From positions 310,001 through 374,000 of the forward strand of contig JAETSR010000001.1 in the NCBI GenBank assembly GCA_021769555.1: a DNA stretch of 64,000 bases, given 5' to 3'. This DNA is from Clostridiaceae bacterium (lineage in GTDB: Bacteria > Bacillota > Clostridia > Oscillospirales > Acutalibacteraceae). The position numbers and the translations under genes were made by a program. The notes below the pieces were generated by a model, which worked only from the letters and a program-made list of their open reading frames with translations, ran no database searches and was not told the origin of the DNA. This document shows, piece after piece, positions 19,343-28,242 of this stretch; positions within the stretch are counted from its first letter, which is position 1, and every line of letters starts with the position of its first letter.

Positions 19343-20227
19343 TTGATTTACTCAAGAGGAAGAAAAGTTTTCGTCGCCGTCGCGGGGGCGGCAGTGACCA
19401 TTGTGGCCCTCCTGTGCATATTCCCCTTCTGGATGGTTGTGGCCGGCTCGCTGACCCCGGAAAACGAGATATATGTCCACGGCTACAGCCTCTGGCCCCA
19501 GTCCGTCTCCACCGAGGCCTATAAGCTGGCCTTTGAGGACCCGGGGAAGATAATCCGCTCATACCTTGTGACCGTGGGCGTCACCGGGGCGGGCACGGCC
19601 GTGAGCCTGTTCATCGTCTCCATGTGCGGCTATGTGCTCCAGCGCCCGGACTTTAAGAGCAGGAATTTCCTAACCATGTTCGTGTTCTTCACGGTGCTCT
19701 TTAACGGCGGCCTCGTGCCTTGGTACATCCTGATGACAAACTATCTTCACCTTAAGGACAATTATCTTGCTCTTATACTGCCGATGATGGTGAACGTATT
19801 CTACCTTATTATAATGAAAAACTTCATGCGCTCCATACCCGGGGCATTGATAGAGTCAGCCAAGATAGACGGCGCGGGGGAGTTCTACATATTCCTTCGC
19901 ATAGTGCTGCCCCTGGCGAAGCCCGCCCTTGCCAGTATCGGTATGTTCATTGCCCTGAACTACTGGAACGACTGGCGAAACGGTATGCTCTTCATGCAGG
20001 ATGAGACCATGTACCCCCTGCAGTACTATCTCTACCGCCTGCTCTCAAGCCTGGACTTTCTAAAGTCGGCGGCGGCCAGCACCATAGACCTTGGGGACCA
20101 GGTGTTCCCCAGCGAGTCCTTTAAGCTCGCCATGACCGTTGTGGCAACGGGCCCCATCATCCTGCTTTACCCCTTCGTGCAGAAATACTTTGTCAAGGGC
20201 ATAACCATAGGCGCGGTAAAGGGATAA
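19343..20227 (+). CDS. ABC sugar importer permease, LplC type (second system)
   Basis: A 294-residue permease. The start is a TTG at 19343, chosen because AAAGGAGGAG lies about seven bases upstream and no ATG is available in that part of the frame. The first membrane segment is FVAVAGAAVTIVALLCIFPF. The EAA motif is LIESAKIDGAGEFY then IVLPLAKP. The C-terminus TIGAVKG is typical. It lies 17 bp after the first permease. Confidence 0.9.
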   Translation: MIYSRGRKVFVAVAGAAVTIVALLCIFPFWMVVAGSLTPENEIYVHGYSLWPQSVSTEAYKLAFEDPGKIIRSYLVTVGVTGAGTAVSLFIVSMCGYVLQRPDFKSRNFLTMFVFFTVLFNGGLVPWYILMTNYLHLKDNYLALILPMMVNVFYLIIMKNFMRSIPGALIESAKIDGAGEFYIFLRIVLPLAKPALASIGMFIALNYWNDWRNGMLFMQDETMYPLQYYLYRLLSSLDFLKSAAASTIDLGDQVFPSESFKLAMTVVATGPIILLYPFVQKYFVKGITIGAVKG

Positions 20228-20294
20228 GCTATAGCTTAATACAGGCTAACCCTCCGTATTCGGAGATAGCAATATTTTGAAAGGATGCGAGTAT

Positions 20295-21932
20295 ATGAGA
20301 AAAATGAAACCACTATTGGCCCTGCTGCTGGCGGTGCTCCTGGGCCTTGGGGCCTTCGGCTGCGGCGCGAAGGAGAGCGGAAAGACCGAGGGCAGCAGCA
20401 GCTCCGGGAGCTCACAGAGCTCTGAGAGCGCCTCTGAGGATTCCTCAGAGCCCGAGTCCTCAGAGGCGGGCGAGACTGCCCCGGAGGACGTCGTCACCTT
20501 ACAGATGTACTTTTTGGGCGACAAGGCCAAGGACCTGGACATGGTGCTTGAGCAGATAAACCAGCGCCTTGAAAAGGAGGTTGGGGCCGTGATGGAGGTA
20601 AACTACCTCTCCTTCGGCGAGTACAGCACCAAGTACCCCCTGCTCTTCGCCTCCCAGACCGAGATGGACGGCGTGTTCTCAAGCTACTGGTGCTACTACG
20701 CCTCCCAGGCCCAGAAGAACGCCTATTTGGAGCTGACCCCGGAGCTTTTGGAGGCAAACTGCCCCATCACCTGGGAGCACACCCCCGAGGCGGCCTGGGA
20801 CCAGACCAGGGTAAACGGCAAGATATACATGATACCCCAGCTGCATAACGAGTTCGTCCAGTCCATGATAGGCATTCGGGACGACCTGAGGGTAAAGTAT
20901 GAGCTGGACGAGATAAAGACCGTTGAGGACCTTGAGGCGTATATGCAGGCCGTGGTGGACAACGAGTCCGGCATGGTGCCCTATACCGCCGACGGACAGT
21001 CCCAGAGCGCCCTGATGGACGCCTTCCTCATAGCCCCCAACGAGTGGGGCACCAGCAGCTCCTACTTCCAGCTCTACGCGGGCTATGACATAACCGAGGA
21101 CAAGCCCGAGGTGTTCAGCATTCTTGAGACCCCTGAGTACAAGGGCTATATCGAGCGCATGTACAAGTGGAACCAGGCAGGGTATATCTCAAAGGACTCC
21201 CTCTCTAACGAGACCATGACCCGAGACCTGTTCGACAACGGCAAGGTGGCCTGCTACTTCTATAACTGCGGCACCATCAACAATATGAAGAACCTCATGG
21301 ACCAGAGCCTGAAAAACGCCGGGGCCGAGATTGGCCTTTACGACCTCACCGGCGGCGTGCAGCTTCTGCCCTACGCAGCTACAGGCGGCGGGCTCTCCAT
21401 AGCCGCCACCTCGGAGCACCCGGACCTGGTGCTCAAGGTCCTGGACCTTATCCGCAACGACAAGGAGCTGAACTATCTTGCCCAGCGGGGCATTGAGGGC
21501 AAGCACTGGGACTTCGCCGGGGAGAAGAACGAGGACGGCACTCTCAATGAGAACGTGGTCGTGCCCGGCCCGGACTCCGACAAGTACGGCACCGACTGGT
21601 TCTGCTACTCCGCCTGGCGCAACTGGGACTACCAGACCGTCCCCTCCAAGGAGGCCAGCGTCAAGGGCTACCGGGAAATGCTGGACGACCTGAACACCCG
21701 CAAGCAGTTTAACGTGCTGCAGAGCTTTGTGTTTGACGACAGCGAGTACAAGAACGAGCTGGCGGCCCTTAGCAATGTGGTGAGCCAGTACGGGCTGCCC
21801 CTTGAGTTCGGCTTTGTGGACCCGGAGACAGGCCTGCAGGAGTTTGTGGACAAGATGAAGGCCGCGGGCTACGACGACGTGCTGGCGGCATACCAGGCCC
21901 AGGCAAAGGAGTATATTGAGGCCAACTCCTAA
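20295..21932 (+). CDS. Extracellular sugar-binding lipoprotein (second system)
   Basis: A 545-residue solute-binding lipoprotein. The ATG at 20295 gives a clean signal peptide (MRKMKPLLALLLA...) ending at the lipidation Cys23 in AFGC. A Ser/Glu-rich linker of about 45 residues follows, then a family-1 type binding fold. It belongs to the permeases at 18402 and 19343. The esterase that follows suggests that the bound glycan may carry acyl groups (inference). Confidence 0.9.
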   Translation: MRKMKPLLALLLAVLLGLGAFGCGAKESGKTEGSSSSGSSQSSESASEDSSEPESSEAGETAPEDVVTLQMYFLGDKAKDLDMVLEQINQRLEKEVGAVMEVNYLSFGEYSTKYPLLFASQTEMDGVFSSYWCYYASQAQKNAYLELTPELLEANCPITWEHTPEAAWDQTRVNGKIYMIPQLHNEFVQSMIGIRDDLRVKYELDEIKTVEDLEAYMQAVVDNESGMVPYTADGQSQSALMDAFLIAPNEWGTSSSYFQLYAGYDITEDKPEVFSILETPEYKGYIERMYKWNQAGYISKDSLSNETMTRDLFDNGKVACYFYNCGTINNMKNLMDQSLKNAGAEIGLYDLTGGVQLLPYAATGGGLSIAATSEHPDLVLKVLDLIRNDKELNYLAQRGIEGKHWDFAGEKNEDGTLNENVVVPGPDSDKYGTDWFCYSAWRNWDYQTVPSKEASVKGYREMLDDLNTRKQFNVLQSFVFDDSEYKNELAALSNVVSQYGLPLEFGFVDPETGLQEFVDKMKAAGYDDVLAAYQAQAKEYIEANS

Positions 21933-21962
21933 GGCTTCAGGCTATAAAAGGAGAGATTTGAA

Positions 21963-22796
21963 ATGAAGGAACAGTTTATAGAGGAGTACCAAAGCTTTGG
22001 GGCAACCCTCAGAAAAAACCTGGTCTTCGGGAACGCGGACGGATTTGCTCTTAAAATGGACGTGATATACTGCCCGGAGAAAAAGCTTGACCCGGCGCCG
22101 GTCATCGTGTGGATACACGGCGGGGCATGGAGCGACCACGAGCTGGACCGCAACTACCGCCCGGAGACAGAGCTTTTGAAGCTCGCCCATAAGGGGTACT
22201 TTGTGGCCTGCATAGACTACCGCCTCTCTGACGAGGCCCCGTTCCCGGCCCAGATACAGGACTGCAAATGCGCCATACGCTTTCTCAGGGCCCACAGCGG
22301 CGGCTGGGGCCTGGACCCGGAGCGCATAGGCGTGTGGGGCGAGTCGGCAGGGGGGCACCTTGTGAACCTGCTGGGCAGCACAGAGGGGAGAGAGGAGTTC
22401 GAGGGCAGCGGCGGCTGGAAAGACTATCCCAGCCACGTGAACGCCGTGTGCACCTGGTATTCCCCCGCCAGCATGACCCATATGGCCCATGAGGAGAACT
22501 CCGTGGCGGCGGCCCTGATGGGGAACCCGCCCAAGGAGGAGCTGGAAAAGCGGCTGGAATGGGCAAGCCCCATCAACTACTTCCACCGGGACATGCCCCC
22601 CTTCCTCATAATGCACGGCGACGAGGACCCACTGGTGCCCGTTGAGCAGAGCCGCATGATTTATGAGAAGCTGAATGAGCTTGAAAACCCCGCCGAGTTC
22701 CACCTGATACACGGCCAGGGCCACGGCTTCTTCCAGGGTGAGGAGCCCTACAGGATAGTGAGAGACTTCTTTGACAAATGGCTGCTCGTCCGCTGA
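21963..22796 (+). CDS. Alpha/beta hydrolase, probable carbohydrate esterase
   Basis: A 277-residue esterase of the HSL/BD-FAE-like group. The oxyanion motif is WIHGGAWSD, the nucleophile serine lies in GVWGESAGGHL, the aspartate in MHGDEDPLVP and the histidine in HGQGHGFF. There is no signal peptide, so it acts in the cytoplasm. It follows the second binding lipoprotein by 30 bp and ends at a terminator, so it is the last gene of that operon. It probably removes acetyl or similar groups from imported oligosaccharides. Confidence 0.85.
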   Translation: MKEQFIEEYQSFGATLRKNLVFGNADGFALKMDVIYCPEKKLDPAPVIVWIHGGAWSDHELDRNYRPETELLKLAHKGYFVACIDYRLSDEAPFPAQIQDCKCAIRFLRAHSGGWGLDPERIGVWGESAGGHLVNLLGSTEGREEFEGSGGWKDYPSHVNAVCTWYSPASMTHMAHEENSVAAALMGNPPKEELEKRLEWASPINYFHRDMPPFLIMHGDEDPLVPVEQSRMIYEKLNELENPAEFHLIHGQGHGFFQGEEPYRIVRDFFDKWLLVR

Positions 22797-22814
22797 GGCG
22801 AAGGGCACAAAAGA

Positions 22815-22839
22815 GAACCCCCGGCTATGCCGGGGGTTC
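22815..22839. terminator. Terminator hairpin between convergent genes
   Basis: A perfect 11-bp GC-rich stem with a 3-nt loop. The T-rich tail is on the minus-strand side (TCTTTTG), so it serves the exporter gene best and the esterase gene less well. Confidence 0.8.
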
Positions 22840-22841
22840 CC

Positions 22842-24485
22842 TCATACCTCCATAATCTTTCCGTCCGCAATCCTGTATACCCGGTCCATGCCCTCCAAAT
22901 GCTCCTGCCGGTGGGTTATCATTATGACAGACTTTCCAGCCATGCGGTTCACTATCACGTCGTGGAGATATTCGTCAGACTCCGCGTCGAACCCGGAGGT
23001 GGCCTCGTCCAGTATGACTATGGGCGCGTCCTTCAAAAGGGCCCTCGCCACGGCGAGCTTCTGCTTCTCCCCGCCGGAGAGCCGGGCGCCGTTCCTGCCT
23101 ATGAGGGTGCCCGCCCCCTGGGGCATGCGCCCGACGTACTCCGAGACCCCGCTTATGTCCAGGGCCGCAGAGTATTTCTCCGGGGGTGCGTCCCCTTTAA
23201 GGTCCACGTTGGAGGCGATATCCCCCATGAACAGGTAGGGCTCCTGGCTCACCACCGAGAACAGGGAGCGGTACTCCCTTAAAGCCAGCCGGGAGACCGG
23301 CACGCCGCCGGCGGTTATCTCCCCGGAGGAGGGGGTGTAAAACCTTAGGAGCAGGTTCAGCACCGTGGACTTCCCGCTGCCGTTGGGCCCGATTATCGCG
23401 ACCTTCTCCCCGGGCTCCACATGAAAGCTGGCCCCCCGGAGTATGGGCCGGTCAGCCTCATATGAAAAGCGCACGTCCCTGAACTCGATGGGGGGCGGGA
23501 GGCTTTTCGGGCGCTCTGTACCCCTGTCCTCCTCGGAGTCCATGTCCAGAAACCGGAACAGCCGCCTTGCGGAGGGGAGTATGCGGGCAAGGTACATCTT
23601 TAGATTGAGCAGCGCGGACACCGGCCCGGTGACATACCAGGAGTAGGACACAAAGGCGAACACCGAGCCCACTGTCAGCCCCCCGGAGCACACCAGCAGG
23701 CCCCCCGCAAGGTACAGCATAATGGTGACGCTCCACTCAAGCAGGGACTCCCAGAAGGTGTTCCAGGCCTCTATCATGGTGTTCCCCTTTTGGAGCCCCA
23801 GCACCCTGTGGAGCTTTTCACAGAACAGCCTGTCCCTGCTCTCAAAGAGGTCCCAGAGCTTTATCTCCTCTATGCCCTCAAGGTTGTCCCCGAACCACCG
23901 GGAGAAGTCCCTGCTGCTCTCTATCATTTCGTCCATGGCCTTCTCCTGCCGCCCGGAGAACCTTTTCACCAGCAGCACCTTTAGGGGGACCATGGCCAAA
24001 ACTATCAGCGTCAGCTTCCAGCTGATGATAACGAGCCCTGCAATCCCGCTGATTATCCGGAACACATAGCCCACGCTCATAACGGTGTACCTGTCGGTGA
24101 CGGAGGCCGTCTGGGACACGTCCATTTGCAGGCAGCTCAGTATCTCAGAGTTGTTCCTGTCCTCGAAATAGCTCTTTTTAAGGCCCATGAGCTTCTGGAA
24201 GGTCTGATGGAAAATGTTATAATATGTCTGATTATGCACATTCACAAACAGCCGCGTCTGGGCCATCTCAGCGGCCTGGCCCAGCAGTATCAGCAGCGCC
24301 ATTGCCGCCGCCGCCCGGCAGAGCACGCCCATATCCCCGGCGAGCATTCCCCCGTCGGTTATCCTGCGGATTATGAGGGGCTGCACGAGCCCTATAACCG
24401 TAGTTACCGCCAGCAGCAGCCCCGCCAGGGCGAACTCCTTTTTAAAGGGGAAAAGGTAACTGACTATTCGCTTGATTGTCCCCAA
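22842..24485 (-). CDS. ABC exporter, fused membrane and ATPase domains
   Basis: A 547-residue half-transporter. About six membrane helices fill residues 1-310, then the ATPase with Walker A GPNGSGKST, Q-loop SQEPYLF, signature LSGGEKQK, Walker B IVILDEATSGFD and the H-loop MITHRQEH. The start is taken as TTG at 24485 because GGGGAGGTGA lies seven bases upstream; another TTG at 24530 lies inside the preceding terminator and is unlikely. It exports a lipid, drug or peptide as a homodimer. The gene is downstream of the BlaI/M56/peptide operon but separated by a strong terminator. Confidence 0.88.
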   Translation of the reverse strand: MGTIKRIVSYLFPFKKEFALAGLLLAVTTVIGLVQPLIIRRITDGGMLAGDMGVLCRAAAAMALLILLGQAAEMAQTRLFVNVHNQTYYNIFHQTFQKLMGLKKSYFEDRNNSEILSCLQMDVSQTASVTDRYTVMSVGYVFRIISGIAGLVIISWKLTLIVLAMVPLKVLLVKRFSGRQEKAMDEMIESSRDFSRWFGDNLEGIEEIKLWDLFESRDRLFCEKLHRVLGLQKGNTMIEAWNTFWESLLEWSVTIMLYLAGGLLVCSGGLTVGSVFAFVSYSWYVTGPVSALLNLKMYLARILPSARRLFRFLDMDSEEDRGTERPKSLPPPIEFRDVRFSYEADRPILRGASFHVEPGEKVAIIGPNGSGKSTVLNLLLRFYTPSSGEITAGGVPVSRLALREYRSLFSVVSQEPYLFMGDIASNVDLKGDAPPEKYSAALDISGVSEYVGRMPQGAGTLIGRNGARLSGGEKQKLAVARALLKDAPIVILDEATSGFDAESDEYLHDVIVNRMAGKSVIMITHRQEHLEGMDRVYRIADGKIMEV

Positions 24486-24512
24486 AGCTTCACCTCCCCG
24501 GGATTTTTTCGC

Positions 24513-24562
24513 AAAAAAAGCTGGTAACAACTCAGTCAGGGACGACCGAGTTATGACCAGCT
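24513..24562 (-). terminator. Strong terminator closing the BlaI/M56/peptide operon
   Basis: On the minus strand, AGCTGGT pairs with ACCAGCT and the inner AACTC pairs with GAGTT, followed by seven T. It lies 28 bp before the exporter start, so it may also act as an attenuator for that gene. Confidence 0.85.
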
Positions 24563-24592
24563 ATAATGGCCTGATATTAACATAATCATTTA

Positions 24593-24727
24593 TCAACCTA
24601 CCATATCAATCCAATATGGGTCAACCCAGTAGCCCTGAGTCTCGTTCCAGCGGCGGAATTGCGGCTTGCCGTTATAGAACCTAGTTTTTACTACTATTAC
24701 GTCAGCTAAAGGCATAATCCCATCCAA
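24593..24727 (-). CDS. 44-residue aromatic-rich peptide coupled to the M56 peptidase gene
   Basis: A short frame starting at TTG 24727, five bases after the peptidase stop codon. Its ribosome site AAAGGAG is formed by the last codons of the peptidase (Arg-Lys-Glu-stop), so translation is coupled. The peptide has a short hydrophobic start (IMPLADVIVV) and an aromatic/basic C-terminal half: FYNGKPQFRRWNE, then GYWVDPYWIDMVG. There is no signal peptide, membrane helix or cysteine. It ends 31 bp before the terminator hairpin. I do not recognise the family. It could be a signal, an antirepressor or an export substrate. An alternative start is the ATG at 24715. Confidence 0.7.
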   Translation of the reverse strand: MDGIMPLADVIVVKTRFYNGKPQFRRWNETQGYWVDPYWIDMVG

Positions 24728-24732
24728 GCAAA

Positions 24733-25893
24733 TTACTCCTTTCTAATCTCAATACCTTCAGTTAAACACATATTGAGAGTTTCACGGTTTACATCATCAA
24801 TGACGTGACCGCTCTCTAGTACTAATGAAAAACTTCCATCTTTGTGTTGCAGGATATATCCATTATCAAGTGAAAACTCTTCAACAGAGTTGTTTACGTA
24901 AATCTCATCCACCGGCGGGTCAAACGCCGATTGAAGGACGAAAATATACGAGAGCACAGTCACGAGGACTGCTGCTCCAATAAATATTGCCTGGGAACGC
25001 AGTCCCGCGCTGTCTGAGACCTCCGTGAGCTGCCCGAAGCGTTCCCTCACGCCGGCCATCTCCTCGCGGGAGAGCATACCCATGGCAGTCAGGGGAGACT
25101 TTCCGCGTTTTCCCTTCTGCCGGATTTTCAGGACCCGGATTAAGGTCGCCATATAGGCGGTCATCCTGTCCTTAGGAAAGCCGCAGGTCGCGGCCGCGTC
25201 GCACCTGATTTCCAGAATCTGGTCCACATCCTTTTTAAGAAGGTAGACCGCCGGGTTCCACCAAAAAGTACAGCAGAACAGCTTTGTAAGAAACTTCACC
25301 GTCAAATCCCGGTTACACAGATGAATGTACTCATGCTTTAATATGTAGTACAGCTCTTCCTCTGTATAAACCTCGTCCGGAAGGCATATCAGCCGCCTGA
25401 ACTGGCCTATGGCCATAGGGGTGTCAATGTCCCGGCAGATACAGGCGGTGACCGGCAGGTCGCGCACCGATTCCAGCTTTACCTTCTCAAGCACCCTCTC
25501 TAAGACAGGGTACCTGTTTCGTGCATAAGAGCCCAGCTTCCGAAAGGTGAAAAATTCGTGCAGAAGAAACCGGACAATCAATACAGCCGCCGCAAAGGCC
25601 CAGACGAAGCACAGCACCAGGGAGAGCTCAATGTACGAGCCTCCGATAGATACCCGGGCGTCCCTGATAAGGGCATAAGCCCGGCTGAAGCTTCCCCGCA
25701 GGCCTATGGGGACCGTTACCGGCATTTCCAGGAGAAATACCATCCGGAAAATGCACAGGCCGTATAGTATGAGCACGGTGTGCACACCGAAGGATTTCAG
25801 GAAGGAGGGCCGGTTGCGCAGGGCGTGTATGGCAAGGACGAACGCCGTGCTGAACAGTACGGACATCAGGAATGAGAAAACGGACATCCTCAT
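24733..25893 (-). CDS. M56-family membrane peptidase (BlaR1/MecR1-like) without penicillin-binding sensor
   Basis: A 386-residue protein. Three or four membrane segments lie in residues 1-115, then the cytoplasmic zinc peptidase with HEYIH near residue 187 (ILKHEYIHLCNRDL). A last membrane helix (AIFIGAAVLVTVLSYIFVL) is near residues 303-322, followed by only about 60 outside residues. The beta-lactam-binding domain of BlaR1 is absent, so the signal is something else. It overlaps the repressor gene by four bases (ATGA). Known relatives inactivate the partner repressor by proteolysis when triggered. Antibiotic sensing is not supported here. Confidence 0.88.
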   Translation of the reverse strand: MRMSVFSFLMSVLFSTAFVLAIHALRNRPSFLKSFGVHTVLILYGLCIFRMVFLLEMPVTVPIGLRGSFSRAYALIRDARVSIGGSYIELSLVLCFVWAFAAAVLIVRFLLHEFFTFRKLGSYARNRYPVLERVLEKVKLESVRDLPVTACICRDIDTPMAIGQFRRLICLPDEVYTEEELYYILKHEYIHLCNRDLTVKFLTKLFCCTFWWNPAVYLLKKDVDQILEIRCDAAATCGFPKDRMTAYMATLIRVLKIRQKGKRGKSPLTAMGMLSREEMAGVRERFGQLTEVSDSAGLRSQAIFIGAAVLVTVLSYIFVLQSAFDPPVDEIYVNNSVEEFSLDNGYILQHKDGSFSLVLESGHVIDDVNRETLNMCLTEGIEIRKE

Positions 25894-26297
25894 TCGCTAT
25901 CATCATCCCTCGCCCGGAACTCCTCAATCATGCCTTCGAGCTCCTTGATAAGCTCATCCACCTCCTGCTTCTGTCCTGTCTTGACCATAGCGGCGGCCTC
26001 GGCCCGGAACATGCTGCTCACGGACACGCCGTTATGCTTGGCAAGTCCCGCGTAGTACTCCTCTTTTGTCAGGCCGGGCGTGAACTGCTGGGCGAAGTTC
26101 GTGTGGCTGTGAACAAGCCCGCACAGCACCAGAGCGCCCTTGAGCTTGAGCGAGCGGACAATGTCCCGGGTGTAGTTTTTCGTCCAGGCCTTGTCGTCCA
26201 GAAGCGCGAGCATTTCTGTCACGCTAAGAGGCTTGTCCTGTTCCCACAAAAACTGCATCATCTTTTCTTCGCTCTTTGTCAGCGGAACAAACGCCAT
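25890..26297 (-). CDS. BlaI/MecI-family transcriptional repressor
   Basis: A 135-residue winged-helix repressor (LTKSEEKMMQFLW, KPLSVTEMLALL, then the wing and an acidic dimer helix). The ATG at 26297 is chosen because AGAAGG lies about eight bases before it; a GTG at 26306 overlaps that site. It is the first gene of the operon with the M56 peptidase and the 44-residue peptide. A 12-bp palindrome lies over the -10 box of its own promoter, which fits autorepression. Confidence 0.9.
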   Translation of the reverse strand: MAFVPLTKSEEKMMQFLWEQDKPLSVTEMLALLDDKAWTKNYTRDIVRSLKLKGALVLCGLVHSHTNFAQQFTPGLTKEEYYAGLAKHNGVSVSSMFRAEAAAMVKTGQKQEVDELIKELEGMIEEFRARDDDSE

Positions 26298-26352
26298 CTT
26301 AATCACCTTCTTTCATAATAATAAAATCAAAATCTCCGCGGATTATCGCCCA

Positions 26353-26414
26353 CATCCGAAAGTATAAGTATGATGAACTGGATTTAGTATATACTATATT
26401 CTTTCGGATGTCAA
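26353..26414 (-). promoter_or_regulatory. Promoter and probable operator of the BlaI/M56 operon
   Basis: Minus strand: TTGACA (26414-26409), exactly 17 bp, TATACT (26391-26386). The perfect palindrome TAGTATATACTA (26385-26396) covers the -10 box. In addition, 10-bp inverted arms CATCCGAAAG (26353-26362) and CTTTCGGATG (26401-26410) flank the whole region. The palindrome is the likely BlaI site; the flanking arms may be a second operator. Confidence 0.85.
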
Positions 26415-26493
26415 GCGCTTTTTTTAAAAAATTTGGTTATATTTACGTGAAAATCAATTACGCTGGACTGAGTACATGGGGGCGCTGTGTTTA

Positions 26494-26522
26494 TTGATTT
26501 TTCCTCCGGCCTCTGGTATAAT
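26494..26522 (+). promoter_or_regulatory. Promoter of the gene at 26554
   Basis: TTGATT, 17-bp spacer, TATAAT. Confidence 0.75.
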
Positions 26523-26553
26523 GTACAAAACCCCGAAGGGAGCGATAAGATAA

Positions 26554-27408
26554 ATGGAGAAACAGTTTCCCCGCACCCGGGTGGAGGGCGTGTCCCTGTC
26601 CCGGATGCTCATTGGCACCAACTGGCTTTTGGGCTGGAGCCACACCAGCGCCTCGGCGGACGAAATGATAAAGCGGCGCTATGACAGCGCCCAGGCCTTT
26701 AAGCCAATACTTGAGGCGTACCTGCGCCATGGGGTGGACAGCATAATGGCCCCCTTCGGCCTGTCGCCAGAGCTCACCAGGGCTGTGAAGGAGACCGAGC
26801 AGCATATGGGCCGGGAGATAATCATGATAGACACCCCAACCCTGGACGTGGACGACTCGCCCGAGGCCAGGAAAAGGTCCGAGCGCATGGTGAGGGACTC
26901 GGCGAAGCGGGGGGCAAAGATATGCCTTATACACCACTCCGCCGCCGAGCAGCTGGTGAACAAGAACCTGGGGGAGATAGCCCGCCTGGACGACTACACC
27001 CGGATGATACGCGACGCGGGCATGGTGCCGGGCCTCTCGGCCCATATGCCGGAGCTGGTTGTCTACTCGGACCAGAACGGCTATGACGTGCAGACCTACA
27101 TACAGATATTCAACTGCATGGGCTTTTTAATGCAGGTGGAGATTGAGACGGTGGCCTCCATCATCCACAACGCCAAAAAGCCGGTCATGACCATAAAGGC
27201 CATGGCCGCGGGCCGCTGCTCGCCCTATGTTGGGCTCACCTTCTCCTGGAACGCCATACGGCCCCGGGACATGGTGACAGTTGGGGCCTTCACCCCCGGC
27301 GAGGCCGAGGAGGACGTCGAAATATCCCTGGCCGCCATCGAGCGCCGCTTCCCGGAGCTTGAGAAGCGAGGGAGCCCCAATGAGGGGCAGGCCGCCTTCG
27401 GCAAATAA
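26554..27408 (+). CDS. Unrecognised cytoplasmic protein, possible TIM barrel
   Basis: A 284-residue protein without signal peptide or membrane segment. The N-terminal MLIGTNWLLGWSHTS, repeated beta-strand-like segments (IIMIDTPTL, KICLIHHS, MVPGLSAHMPE, PVMTIKAMAAG) and the overall spacing suggest a TIM barrel, loosely like an aldo/keto reductase or a metal-dependent hydrolase. I cannot identify catalytic residues. It stands alone, with its own promoter, an AGGGAG ribosome site and a terminator, so it is a monocistronic gene. Confidence 0.6.
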   Translation: MEKQFPRTRVEGVSLSRMLIGTNWLLGWSHTSASADEMIKRRYDSAQAFKPILEAYLRHGVDSIMAPFGLSPELTRAVKETEQHMGREIIMIDTPTLDVDDSPEARKRSERMVRDSAKRGAKICLIHHSAAEQLVNKNLGEIARLDDYTRMIRDAGMVPGLSAHMPELVVYSDQNGYDVQTYIQIFNCMGFLMQVEIETVASIIHNAKKPVMTIKAMAAGRCSPYVGLTFSWNAIRPRDMVTVGAFTPGEAEEDVEISLAAIERRFPELEKRGSPNEGQAAFGK

Positions 27409-27424
27409 TATTTTCGCGGCAGAG

Positions 27425-27454
27425 CGGAGAGGCCCCAAAGCCCCTCCGTTTTTT
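27425..27454 (+). terminator. Intrinsic terminator
   Basis: A CGGAG/CTCCG-based stem with one A-C mismatch, followed by six T. Confidence 0.85.
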
Positions 27455-27540
27455 GTTATGCACCCTAGAACCCTTCCGAAGGATAAAAATTATATATAAT
27501 TTAGGGGCAGTGATTTTATTTCAGGAAGGGAGTTTTTTAG

Positions 27541-28161
<621 letters not shown>

Positions 28162-28170
28162 GAACATAGG

Positions 28171-28205
28171 GAACAGGCCTCCGGTTTGCCGCCGGAGGCC
28201 TGTTC
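28171..28205. terminator. Hairpin between convergent recombinase and kbl genes
   Basis: A perfect 14-bp stem (28171-28184 with 28192-28205) and a 7-nt loop. The T tail is modest on either side. Confidence 0.75.
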
Positions 28206-28242
28206 ACATTTTACATATTATATAGTATACGTAAGGTATGTG

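Noticed and set aside
18336-19562. 408-codon minus-strand open frame opposite the importer permeases
   Set aside because: It lies antisense to two clear permease genes, has a low-complexity, His/Gly-rich translation and no ribosome site; high GC creates such frames.
24733-26297. Beta-lactam resistance regulatory pair
   Set aside because: No penicillin-binding sensor domain and no beta-lactamase gene nearby; the pair is of the wider BlaI/M56 type.
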